Part shown: positions 24,421-36,400 of the stretch, piece after piece
Numbering within the stretch: the first letter of the stretch is position 1
Layout: every line of letters starts with the position of its first letter
Made by a program: the position numbers and the translations under genes
Notes under the pieces: model-generated
Databases searched by the model: none
What the model was told of the DNA's origin: nothing
The model's input: only the letters and a program-made list of their open reading frames with translations
Origin: Strigops habroptila
Lineage: Eukaryota > Chordata > Aves > Psittaciformes > Psittacidae
Length of the DNA: 64,000 nucleotides
Direction of reading: 5' to 3'
NCBI RefSeq assembly: GCF_004027225.2
Contig: NC_044277.2
Coordinates: forward strand, 39,350,305 to 39,414,304

Positions 24421-26523
24421 ATGGCCACTGTCATTCCTGGTGATTTGTCAGAAGTAAGAGATACCCAGAAAGTCCCTTCAGGGAAACGTAAGCGTGGTGA
24501 AACCAAACCAAGAAAAAACTTTCCTTGCCAACTGTGTGACAAGGCCTTTAACAGTGTTGAGAAATTAAAGGTTCACTCATACTCTCACACAGGAGAGAGG
24601 CCCTACAAGTGCACACAACAAGACTGCACCAAGGCCTTTGTTTCTAAGTACAAATTACTAAGGTATTAAACTCTATTTATCTTTCAGATTATATTATCTA
24701 TTTTATGTTGGCTGTGTTAAGCCGTGTAAAAGTATATATTTGTGTACGCCTTCAGCTCATTGCAGAGAGGATGTGTTAATTAAAGTAGCCATTGGATTGT
24801 TTCTAGAATTCTAAATTACCTAAGTTTGCAAGCTAATGTCTTTGATTTTGTTTCTTAATTTGTTTTCTGCTTTTGTTTTCTGTTTGTTTGCTTTTAGTTT
24901 TATTTTGTTTTTTTTAAATGAGCGTAGAATTTTCATTTGTATAAGGAATTGTCACAAGAAAAAGAGTATGGACTGAAAATTTTTTGGCTATGGACTTTTA
25001 CATGAGTACTTTCATACTTGCCTATATACCCCTGTTACAGTAGCTAAACCCCACCAAAACCTAAAAGTGTCAATTTAAGAGAAATGGCTCGCGTTTTGCT
25101 ATATTTAAATTTGTTGAACTGTCTATGTAGTGTCATGCTTTCAGTTAAAAGGTTCTGTTGCAAAGCAGCCTTTAGTGTAGTATTTAGCTGCCATTAAAAA
25201 ATGAGCACGTGTGTTTTTTGATCAAAATAATTACTTACAGAATATATCTGTGTTTAAAGGCATATGGCTACTCATTCTCCTGAGAAAACCCACAAGTGTA
25301 ATTATTGTGAGAAAATGTTTCACCGAAAAGATCACCTAAAGAATCACCTACATACACACAATCCCAACAAAGAGGCCTTTAAGTGTGAAGAATGTGGAAA
25401 GAACTACAATACCAAGCTTGGGTTCAAACGTCACCTGGCTTTGCATGCTGCAACAAGCGGTGACCTCACCTGTAAGGTATGTTTGCAGACTTTTGAAAGC
25501 ACAGGAGTGCTGCTGGAGCACCTAAAAACTCACGCAGGCAAGTCATCGGGTGGAGTGAAGGAGAAAAAACACCAGTGTGAACACTGTGATCGTCGGTTCT
25601 ACACCCGAAAGGATGTCCGTAGACACATGGTAGTGCACACTGGAAGAAAGGACTTCCTCTGTCAGTACTGTGCACAGAGATTTGGGCGGAAGGATCACCT
25701 CACGCGTCACATGAAGAAAAGTCACAACCAAGAACTTTTGAAGGTCAAAACAGAGCCAATGGACCTTCTAGATCCCTTTACCTGCAATGTTTCTGTGCCT
25801 ATTAAGGATGAGCTGCTTCCAGTGATGTCTTTACCTTCCAGTGAACTGACATCAAAGCCATTTACAAACACTTTGCAATTAAATCTCTACAACACTCAGA
25901 TTCAGTCCATGCAGAGTTCTGCATCTGCACACCAAATGGTTGCCACATCGTTACCATTGGGAATGCCTTGTCCAATAGATATGGAGTCTGTCCACCCTCC
26001 TCACCAGCTATCGTTGAAATATCCGCTCGGTACTACCTCATACGCAATTTCTATGCCTGAAAAAGAACAGCCATTGAAAGGGGAAATCGAAAGTTACTTA
26101 ATGGAGTTGCAAAGTGGTATGCCTTCTTCATCCCAGGATTCTCAAGCATCTTCATCAAAACTAGGGCTGGATCCACAAGTAGGGCCACTAGATGATGGGT
26201 CTGGGGAGGTTTCCCTTTCCAAGGGCTCCGTTCCTATTAGCGAACCTCTAAACACCCCATCATTGGACTTTTCTCAGCTGTTCAACTTCATACCTGTAAA
26301 TGGCCCTCCCTATAATCCTTCCGTTTCAGTGGGGAACCTCGGAATGAGTTATACGCAAGAGGAGGCACATTCTTCTATGACTCAACTTCCACCACAAACC
26401 CAGGATCCACAAGATCCTAGCAATAGTATAGGTCTTGGGTCTCTGCACTCGTTGTCAGCAGCTTTCACAAGCAGTCTAAGCACAACCACCACCCTACCAC
26501 GATTTCATCAAGCTTTCCAATAG
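24421..26523 (+). CDS. PLAG1: PLAG1 zinc-finger transcription factor (two coding exons)
   Basis: PLAG1 is a nuclear DNA-binding activator of growth genes such as IGF2. The coding sequence joins 24421-24662 and 25260-26523, giving 501 residues against about 500 in human. The intron (gtatta...aaag) splits codon 81 inside zinc finger 2, which restores Arg81-His82. Seven C2H2 fingers can be read: C36-H56, C64-H86, C94-H114, C123-H143, C152-H172, C187-H207 and C215-H236. A basic nuclear-localisation run KRKR sits at residues 22-25. The C-terminal half is rich in Ser, Pro and Gln, as in the family's activation region, and starts with a KTEPMD sumoylation-type motif (VKTE). The start ATG has a strong Kozak context. 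No disruption is seen; the second exon carries the stop TAG at 26521-26523. Human PLAG1 also has its coding part in its last two exons. Confidence 0.98.
24663..25259 (+). other. PLAG1: PLAG1 intron between the coding exons
   Basis: A 597-base intron with donor gtatta and acceptor tttaaag. It is A+T-rich, with a polypyrimidine/TG-rich stretch around 24.85-24.92 kb. No nested gene or repeat was recognised. Confidence 0.9.
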
Positions 26524-27110
26524 GATGTACAAAGCTGGCTTGTTACTGTCTATTTGTAGAAATGCCTTAGGTGACCATTTTTAACTTAGTGCCTACTATA
26601 AGACATTATAAATCCTCTGCTTTTGTACAGTACCAATCTCATGAAGCCAGTAAGAAATTTAAATTAACTTTTTAAAAATGTTTTGAAAGTGTTTATTCTC
26701 AGCTGTGTTTACTTTGTTGGGGTTTTTTTTTAAGCAGTCTCATTGTATTGTTTTCATTTTCACTGCCAATTGACACATTGAAAATGTTCAGTAGAAAGTC
26801 ATCCCAAGCAAACTCTCAGCACTCATCCCTTTTTTATAACTTTTTCAACCATACCAGCTATTCTGTTTTATTGATGTCAGTGGTAGAGCTACCACCAGTT
26901 TACCTTTTAATATCTATTTTACTATTTGCAAAGAATCCAGCTAAAATATGTATCACAAAGATTCCTAAAGATCTGGGGGAAAAATATATATCTCCAGTCC
27001 ATTTCCAAACAAATCCTCTTCCCAAATGGTGTCACTTCTGATCTGTTCTATAATGACAAATCTAAATTTTTTAAATAAATAGAGAATTCAGATTTTTCTG
27101 AAAACTTGTG

Positions 27111-27140
27111 TGTGTATATATAGAAGTCCATATATACACA
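27111..27140 (+). other. RNA hairpin in PLAG1 3' UTR
   Basis: TGTGTATATA (27111-27120) is the exact reverse complement of TATATACACA (27131-27140), with a ten-base loop. In RNA the stem can be lengthened outward by G-U pairs. The sequence is low-complexity, so chance formation is quite possible. Confidence 0.6.
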
Positions 27141-30100
27141 TGTACATATATATAGCATTTGACTTGTATTAAAGTCATTATAAAAGGTGTTAAGAATTTT
27201 GCCATTTTCTGGCTTAAATTTTTGTGGCCTGTTACAGATAACAGATGAAAAACAAAAGAAATTAGTTTAATTCTCTAAAATCATGGCTGAACAGAATTTC
27301 AACGGAGAATCTCTGCTTGCCTGAATGACAAATGTTTCAAGTTGAATTTGGAACTGTGGTGTTGTGCTTTCATGACTCTGGTATAGGGAAACAGGCGAAA
27401 TTAATGGCTGATCTTGAAATATAAAAGTGTTGTAATGTAGTAATGCAGACTATTTTGTCGCAGTTTTTGTTTTAATTCTTGCTGTTTTTTTCTCTTTAGT
27501 AGTATAGAAAGAGTACTGCATAGGAATCTTCCAGTAGTGTATTCACATTTGTAGGCATCAGCCTTCTCCCAGCTGCCACCGCCAAAGGGTGGTTCAAGTC
27601 CAGCCAGAAAGTGTGTATCTATTTTCAGTTCAAAACTAGCGTGCAGTCAGAGAGTGAATGTAAATTTGCAAATACCGGGTTTTGGTTTTGTTTTGCCTTT
27701 TTTTTTTTCTTTTTATTGGAATGATCTTTTCAGTTGTGTTACATGGTGTGTTATGTCCTCCTAAGCAACAAGTTAGATGTTAATCACACTTTCTACACCT
27801 GGGTACTTGGTTAGGGACTTTTTGCCCATTGCCAAGGTTTAAAGACAGGACTCTTAGGAGTGAAGTAAAAGCATATTGCTTACACCACTTTTACCTAATG
27901 CAATATATTCTATTCCCCAACCCCTAATAACCAAAAGATAAAAAAAAAAAAAAAAAAACAAACAACCCTGTGATGCATGAAAGCAAACTAGATTTGCTGT
28001 ACTTCAACAGTAACATTCTTTTCCTTGTCATTTTTGTACAAGGAATTAAAAAATAGAAATCAAGTACATTAGTATCTCTCAAACCATAATGAGGATTTGT
28101 ACAAGGTTTTAAGTGGTTAAACTAAATATACTTCACAGAAACAAAAGTTGCTCCCATTTAAGGAGCTCATGCTCCGGATGTTTTATCAGTAGCTCCTACT
28201 TTTTTTTTGTAATTCTAGGAGCAATATGCAGGTGTAGTTTTACTATTTTATACATATGTGTATTTAAATTTTATTACTGAAAGATAACATTTTTATAAAT
28301 GTGTTTGTGTTCCAAAGGCATTAAAATAAGGATGTATTAATAAGGAAAATACCTTTTGAAATTCTGCAAACTACTCCTAGATTTTGGGTTTAGGAGCACG
28401 TTATCTCAAAGTGGGCTTTTAGCTCTGCTTCATGACTGCTTCCTCTGGTTTCTGTGAAACAGATTGCTCGCTTACTTACATCTTTAGTTGAATGATTTGT
28501 TCAATATTGCTTCTTTTCTCTTTCACCTTTCTAAAGGAAAGAAAAACACAGATGAACAGAGCACAAGGTGAATGCAACCGAATGTAACTCTAGTTTAAAT
28601 CGGCAACCATAACGCAGCTAGGAAGAACTCGGGTTTATTCTCAATCCTTTAAATCAATCTGAGATGAAGATAAATGGACTTAATTCCTCCAGTGGGTTGG
28701 AAAGTTCGGAGTGCTCAGCATCCTGCAGCCAGCCCAGCAGTGTGGCTGTGCAGCCTCAGGCACACAAATTCCCAATCCATAGCAGCTGTTTATCAGGCTC
28801 AGTTGCCGATTAGACTTCATTTACAAAAAGAAACCCCAAACAGACACGTTGCCAACACCCGCTTCTTAGCGCGTAGCCAGAATCCTTACTACTTTGTTTG
28901 TGCCTTAGCTTCCTGAAAAGGGATTGACATTTCACTTTGGAGTTAGATGTACATTTCACTTTAGAAATAGGGACCTCAGACAAGATATTGAACCTCATTC
29001 AGTCAGGGTTTCAGTCAGTGGCTGCACCGAGGGTGTTTGCCACTGGACTAGGATGTACGGTAACGTGGAAGCAGACTGACACTGTAAGCAATACTACCAC
29101 CACCGGAGTGCTTTTGAGTATCACTTAGGCGGAGTCACTATTGGCCACTACTAAACCATCAGTTTTCAAACCCTGTCTTCTCGATTTCAGATGGATTCTC
29201 GGCGGGAGGGGGGAGGGCTGGCTGATCATGCACCACTCTTCGTGCAACTTCTAGACTTGTAGTAAGGTTTTTTGTTTTGTTGTTTTGGGTTTTGTTTCTT
29301 TTTTTTTTTTTTTAATATATATATTTTTGTGTACTTGTTGCTTGTGCTTTATTTAGTAGTAAATTGTGGAATAGAGTGATTTATTGTTAATTTGGCAGTA
29401 GCGGTTTTTAAAAACCATATACTGACTGAAACATGAGCCAGAGCTGATTGCTTTATTAAGCTAATAATGAATGTTAAGAGTACATATTTTCAGGATCATT
29501 TGCCTAGTGAGCTAAACTTGTATTATAGGCCAATATTTTTTAAAATAAAGCTTGGTCAACCTCTATGTTACACATATTACAAGATATAGCACTTTCAAAA
29601 AGAAAACCTAAACCTTTTAAGAAAATTTCTTACAGGTTATGCTTTTTATTATAAAACCTTTTATTATAATTTGTTTCAAGTGCCATTAGATTACATATAT
29701 GTAGGCCTTTGGTATAATGCTTTGTGTACAAAATGGTAGACATTGTAATTTTAAACAGGTACATTTTTACAGTGTTTTCTTATCAATTTGCTATATTGCA
29801 CAGAACCAGTGTGTCTTTCTTAAGGGTTTTACAATGGTTTTTACTAGGTTTACATGTTTCAAACTACACTGTCTTCTACTGCCATTTTGAATACCAGTCA
29901 AAAAAAATAGAGGAGTTTGTCCTCACCAAATGCAAACTGTGTCCTCTGGAGTTCTGGATGGTAAACTATGGCAAAAATGTTTAACATGCAGTATTTCATA
30001 CAGATTTTTTTTATCATATCCTATCATCGCTATTGCTGCTGTCTGAAGTTGACTTAGGGCCTGATCCTGCATCCGTAAAGGTCAAGGGGAGCAGGATTGC

Positions 30101-31421
30101 ATCCTTCGTTATGTCTGTCTCATACACTGGTTTAGCAGCTCACCCTGTATTCTTCTCGCTCTACAGATAAGCCTCCAAAATAAATGTACTTATCTAGCAT
30201 GTAGTAAACCGCATAGGCTTCGCTGCCCATCCTGCATCCTCCCAGTGTACAGTTAAAGCCACAGCCTATTTAGCATCACACTCAACGTACAAATAATGCC
30301 ACAGTAGTTCAAAATGTGTTTGGATAGTCCCAAAGCTTTTATGCAGTAAGGGTGTCTTACTTTTGTTGGAAGGCAGTGTCTTTTGATAACAGTTATCTAG
30401 CCCTGGAAGTGACACAGAACTATTGCTAATCATATGTAAACACTTTTCAGTATAAGCTTCAGTGGTACAGTTGAACCAGAGTGAATGTTTATCTCCTCAG
30501 AAACACTCCTGCAATATTGTTATATTGGATCATGCTGCTAATGTAACTTGGGATACAACTCCTCTCATGGTGCTACAAACCTCCCTGTCTCATTCAGATG
30601 TATTTTTACCCATAGAAAAAAGGACTATACTAGACCTATAGTTGTATGATATATTTTTATACTGTGACTTAATTTGTCATTAATGAACTTTGTGCAACAC
30701 CACAATGTATTCATATGCACTTGCAAAAGTAAAATTTTGGACATGCAAATTTAAACGCTGACAAGCCCAGCTCTTGTTCACAAACATAGGTGACTGCTAG
30801 TTAAACTCAAATGTGGGCTTTTTATATGGTGTGGAGTGAAGAACATACTATATATTACTAAAAGCCTTTGAATTTAGACAATAACTGGGGAAAGCATATT
30901 GGGGAATGATGACACACCCAAACCTGACTTGGATTGCTGAAATTATATTTTTAGCTAGTGGAAAAATTGTTCGGACTTTATGTTTTAATGATAAAAGTTT
31001 TGAGTCAAAAATAGAGAAAGAAAAAAAAAAAGAACACAGAAAACCCTGCATTCCAGACTGAATTTGTATATGTTTCTTGCATTTAAAATTTGCTATCCTG
31101 TGATATGGGAAATTGAGTTGCTTATCATGTATATGTACTTTAAAATGTATTCACAAACTACTGTTGTATTTGTATAAAATATAGACAAAAAGATTGCATA
31201 TATATTTTTGTGTATAAGCTCTGTAAAATAGCAATCACATTATGAAGCTGCAGCAGAACTTCATTTTAAACATTCACATCCAAAGAAACAGACTATTTAT
31301 TGTCCACATACCCTGATTATAAAATATACCTTGCTGCTATTAAACAATAGTGCTGCAGCTTCTTGTGGCCTACAGTGTTATGTTTGCTGTACAAAAATAT
31401 GTGAACTCCACAAAATATATC

Positions 31422-31427
31422 AATAAA
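31422..31427 (+). terminator. PLAG1: Poly(A) signal AATAAA, probable PLAG1 3' end
   Basis: Canonical hexamer about 4.9 kb after the PLAG1 stop. A second AATAAA lies at 31849-31854 and could be an alternative end. Which of the two is used cannot be decided from sequence alone. Confidence 0.5.
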
Positions 31428-31440
31428 ATTACAGAATGGT

Positions 31441-33169
31441 TTTAGTTAATGAATAACTTATGCCTGGCATTTCAATAGATAACCTTGGTCTGAACGTTTG
31501 GGATTACAGAATACATCCAGTTTTGCTGGGTGTCGTTATTCTGAGTGTGCAGAGGTGTAACTGTCTTTCTAATTTACAAATGGTAAAATGTCAGTTTTTC
31601 AGACAATCTTAAAGCATAAGTATCTGCATTTCATGATTTCACCAAGGAACAAATTGGATGATGCTACTGTGTCTGTGACAAGACAGATCTGAACTGAAGG
31701 AAGCAAGTCAGTTTGCCATCAAATTGCACTTTGAAATGCTGTGAGACACTGGAAAGTGAGTTTGGGATTCCATAGTGGGACCACTTGTCTGGGAGATGTA
31801 GGTGAGTGATTCTCCATCATTTCCGGATTAATGCAAGTCATTTACATCAATAAACTGTAAGAGCGTGGCATGTGCTAGACCTAGTATGTGGGTTGTCTCT
31901 CTTAAATGCTCCCAGGAGAAACTCCGCTGCTTTGGTCCTATAGATCTGCCCGTGACACTGCCAAAGAAGTCTGACTCTAATGCACGGGGGGAGGAGGTGC
32001 TACGCAGGCAGATGAGCAGAGTAATAAGTGAAATGTGATTGCATGGATGATATCTATGTTATATCCAGAGATCTCTTGGTGCAGTCCCTCCAGAGCTCTC
32101 CTTGTTAAATTCAGAGCCATGGGCATCTTCCCTGCTCTCTCTCCTGTAATCATTCCTTTGTAAAACTTGTCTAAAAAAGTACAGAAAAATGGTCTTTCAG
32201 CACCCTCTATACCTGGTCTTGCTGCCTTCCAGGAGTGGAAAACTATTCTGTTTCACCCCTTCACTCTGTCTTTTCCTTCCCACATACAAGCATTTCCTAG
32301 GATTTAAGAATGGGGGTTTTTGACAGCGAAATCCAAAACTGTGTTGCTGAGCTCCTGCTGGACCAGCAAGAACTGGGCAGCTACATGCTGTTGGCTTCCC
32401 CGCTTTGCAAATCAAAACACTGTATTAAATCAGATAGAAATTTAAGTTTCCTAAAGTGGCAGTTTCTGCAGTTGGCACAGCAAGGGCTGGCCATCACAAA
32501 CAGGCAGCAAGGTAAGTTCTGTTGCAAAATTTAGTGTGTGCTTAAAAGTTTGAGAAGTGTATTGAAGGATTAACTGCTGCTTATCATTATGAGCTGGAGT
32601 CTTTAGCAAATAAGCAGTAGCACTGTGTTTCTGTGTTTTGAACAACAGTGGAAGTAGTGGCGTTGAGACTGACAGGCCACAGCAGTAGTGTGAAGTTCCA
32701 AGTTCCTGCTTGGCTACTATATCCCAGGTAATTCACTATAAGCTTTATCTACTCCTAATAAAAGTGTAATGTCTTGCCCAGTATTTTTGTATATTTATTT
32801 GTTGTAATGGTCTGTGTGTCCTCAAGAAATGAACATATTCAGAGAAATAAGTATTTTAAAAATACATAATTAACAGTTGTGTTCTTCAATGTCATCATCA
32901 TTCCACAACCTTGTCTCCTTCAAGGACATTTGTGTTGTAAAATCGCCAGCTACAAAGCTGGATTGCCTCAGAGGGAACTGGAGAAGCATCAGCTGTCAGC
33001 TGAGCACTCACTCTGAAAACAGGACTCTAGTAATACACACTGTGGCTGGGTGGGAGCCTTTTTATTTGCTCCTTCATAGTTTGCCCATTACATTGATTTT
33101 CATTGTTTCACTGAATTACAATGTACAAAGAAAAAAATGGTTCAGTGTTATTTTCATATAATCAGGCAG
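31441..33169. other. Intergenic DNA downstream of PLAG1
   Basis: No gene is supported. An alternative AATAAA at 31849-31854 suggests the first 400 bases may belong to a longer PLAG1 mRNA. Small frames near 32.2-32.6 kb overlap on both strands without a recognisable motif. Confidence 0.5.
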
Positions 33170-33495
33170 ATCATAGAATCATAGAACAGTTTGGGTTGGA
33201 GGGGACCTTCAAAGGTCATCTAGTCCAACCCCCTGCAATGAGCAGGGACACATTCAACTGGATCAAGTTGCCCAGAACCACATCCAGCCTGGCCTTGGAT
33301 GTCTCCAGGGATGGCGCATTCACCACTTCTTTGGGCAGCCTGTTCCAGTGTTTTACCACCCTCACTGTAAAGATTTTTTTTCCTCACATCCAGCCTGAAT
33401 CTTCCCTCTTTTAATTTAAAACCATTACCCCTTGTCCTATCACTACAGGCCCTGCTAAAAAGTCTCTCCTCATCTTGCTTATAGGCCTCTTTCTC
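33170..33495 (-). mobile_element. CR1 LINE 3' end, 5'-truncated
   Basis: The plus strand starts with atcatagaatcatagaacag and the ggtttgggttggaggggac-type block, so the element lies on the minus strand. The minus frame retains RGNGFKLKEGRFRLD from the reverse-transcriptase C-terminus. It is close in sequence to the copy at 13251-13664, so both belong to the same or sister subfamilies. A one-base length change breaks the frame near the poly(T) tract at 33374. Confidence 0.93.
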
Positions 33496-36400
33496 TGCTT
33501 GATGCATGTAAAATAATGCAGAGAACCTGAACAGTCAGTGTTTCTGAAAATCAGTACATTGCTTAAACTTTTGTATATGCATGTGTATATGTATGTATGT
33601 ATGTATGTATGCATGGGAGGGTAGCAATCAAACCTGGAAAAGTTGAGACATTTGTTTCATTTCGGTTTGCTTCAAAAAGGTTAAGTGTAAGGTGTTTGTG
33701 CTTTACAAGTCCAAAATGAATCATGCAGTTTGTAAAGCTATCTCCTCGTTAACACAGCGTGTGGTTTCCCGGGCAGGTTGGAAGAGCTGCTGCCAAATAC
33801 ATGATTAATCTATGAGCGACAGCAATTTATCTTCAGGGCGCACAGACTCCTGCGGGGAAGGTGTTTGTCAGATACCCTTGTGGAGTGCTAGATACAATTT
33901 CAGCAGAAAAGTTCTGTAGGCTGTGCCTCTGAAATTAAGCTCTGCTCTGGCTTACTGCCTTTGTGTTAAATTGCTACACACGTGTTCACGGGTGAATCCT
34001 TAAGTTCCCTCACAAGATCTTACATTGAAAATACAGGCTCTGTATGGTTATATGCCACAAATGAGCAGCATCTGAGCTGTAACGTAATATTATCAGATAT
34101 CAAACATAAATGACAAATAAACACAGACTAAACTCCCCAACTCACTGAAGTCTCTCCTCACCTGACAGTTGTCTTCTCTTACTTTGTCAGTGCCTGATTC
34201 CTTACGCCAATAAAGCATTACAGGATTGCCCCATAGTTTATTTGCTCCGTTCAGCTTAATTACTGCTTCTTCAGCAGTATTTTTACAAGAAGCTTCTGCT
34301 TATTCACTGATGCAAACCTTGTAACAATGTACTTAAACTGTACAACCCCTTTTAATCTGGGAGGTTTAAAACCTTGTAACTTAGGGCAACCTCTGATAAT
34401 TGGCTGTGGCCCATCAGTGTGCCCAGGCCATCATTTCAGAGCCACCACATCTAGGTGATCCTCCTGCACCTCCACATCTCTCTGAAGGTGTGCTGTTTGC
34501 AGGAAGCCACTGCATTTGCTATGGCAATGTGTTTGATATAGTCTGGGCATGATCTGCATGAATGGGATTGTGTGAGCTGCTGGAAAAGACTGACCTTTTT
34601 ACACTTCAGTCCTAGGTGTCAGCAATAATGGGAAGGCAGCTGTCTCCAGGCAGTAGAATCACACTAATGTTACCCCTGGGCCCTTTGCTGTGGGCATTTC
34701 ATTCTTCTCATTAAGCGTTGAAGCTGTTTTCTAGTCCTTAAGTACAAGTCTCAGATTCCACCATTACTTCTTGTCATCATCCTGTCATTCAGTAAAGTCA
34801 GTTTTGCCCCAGGGGCAAGAATGCAAGACCAATACTGCATAAGGTGCCTGCCATATGAAAACAGTAAATCTGCCAGGATAGGTACTGTCTTTGCATGGCC
34901 GGGAAGTATTGCTATAGGTAAGAGCCTGCCTTTCACATTTATTACCTTTATCCCTAAGTTTAGATTCCCTTAGCTTGTCTAAAGGTGCTCTTTTGTAATT
35001 GTGATATTAATCAAGAGCAGCAGGTCCCAGATTGTTATCCCTGGTCCACCCTCGTCAGTGGTGGTCACGAAGGCCACAGTAAATACCTCACCTGCCTTCC
35101 AGTGCCTCCAGTCAAAACCGCAGTGCACTCAGGTAAGGAGAGCCTTTGCTTCATGCTCTTGAACACACAGAGTAACCTTACTGGGAAGGGAAAAAGCACC
35201 AAGCAGCTGCTTGGCAATGTGGGTTTGAAACTTATTATTTATAAACTAAGGTTTAGCCTTTATTGATTATTATGTCTCTCAGCAGTAAAATAGCATCACA
35301 ATTCTTGCAGATGGGTTTGTTCTTTGCATTTGGGTTTACCTCTGACTGCTTTAATGAAACCTTGCTTGTATTTGCTATTCCAAGTTGTCATTTCTCACCA
35401 AAACAACCAAACTGTGAAACATGAACTGGATTCTCGTCTGGTGTGTGCTTGTAGTAAAAAACCCCATGTTAATCAGTGGCCTATCTTCAGAGAAAGCCTG
35501 TACGGACTGGCTTCAAATAATGGTATCACTTACATCTGTGCAACTGATCATATCAGAACTGCTTTCAGGCAACTCTGAATATCATCTGAGGTTGATGAGG
35601 TGTGACTGGAAGCAACATGTGGACAGTGAAACACTATATCCATAAGGAAGAATGTAAGTTCATCATCAGATCCTAAACTGAGATCACAGGGACTGACAGT
35701 AAATGGAGAGAAAAAGAAAACTTCAATTTGAAACTGGGAAGAAAACCTCTCAGAAATCACTAAGGCACAGGCTAAGGGATAGTGTTTTGAGAGTAGGACT
35801 GTAATTTAAGTACTTAAAAGATAAATTCGACTCCTTTAGCAAGATTATAAAGAAATCTAGTAGTAATACAATGCCGCCTCTACATTGTAAAGCAGTTCTT
35901 AGAAGCCACTGACAGTCATGCCTTCAAGGGTTTGTTACATGGTACACTAACCAAATGTACAAACTCATGATTGTGATATACTCTTAAACTCTGAAATCAG
36001 TTCCAATCCCCAAATCTGACCTTCTCCTGTTTTAGATAAAACTTTGGCTGCTAAGAACCACAACAGTAATGCATCCTGATCAAAATGAAACTGGTGTTTG
36101 GTGAATGTTCTCTGTTGTGGTAGGTTACATCCATATCAGTCCTTTAAGGCCCTTGCTCATGGGGTTGACTTCTCCTGTCCAGCAACTCAACAAACAGCAA
36201 TAGTAACTAACCCTTCAGACACAGATTTGTCACTTGTAAAAGTTCCTGTTGCATTCTCTGCTGATGACTTCTGGTTCATACAGCTTCCTCGTGGAAATAT
36301 GAAATGGGAGCAGTGTGGTTGGAGGCTGCTGTGGGTGCCCAGTGTGATGCCGGGTTCCTTGGATACCCACTGTGATGCTGTGGGTTCCCCTGGGGAAGGG

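Larger units (their letters stand above)
26524..31440 (+). other. PLAG1: PLAG1 3' UTR (inferred)
   Basis: After the stop codon about 4.9 kb of A+T-rich sequence runs without an open frame or CR1 copy to the AATAAA at 31422-31427. Vertebrate PLAG1 mRNAs are known to have 3' UTRs of several kilobases, so I infer that the whole stretch is transcribed. It contains a 19-base poly(A) tract near 27939-27957, an AT-rich hairpin at 27111-27140 and a T-rich tract near 29297. Internal AATAAA-like hexamers (for example near 27074) could give shorter forms. Confidence 0.6.

Noticed and set aside
27586-27600. A tRNA B-box-like string (GGTTCAAGTCC) in the PLAG1 3' UTR
   Set aside because: No A box at the right distance upstream and no cloverleaf arms could be drawn, so neither a tRNA nor a tRNA-derived SINE is supported.
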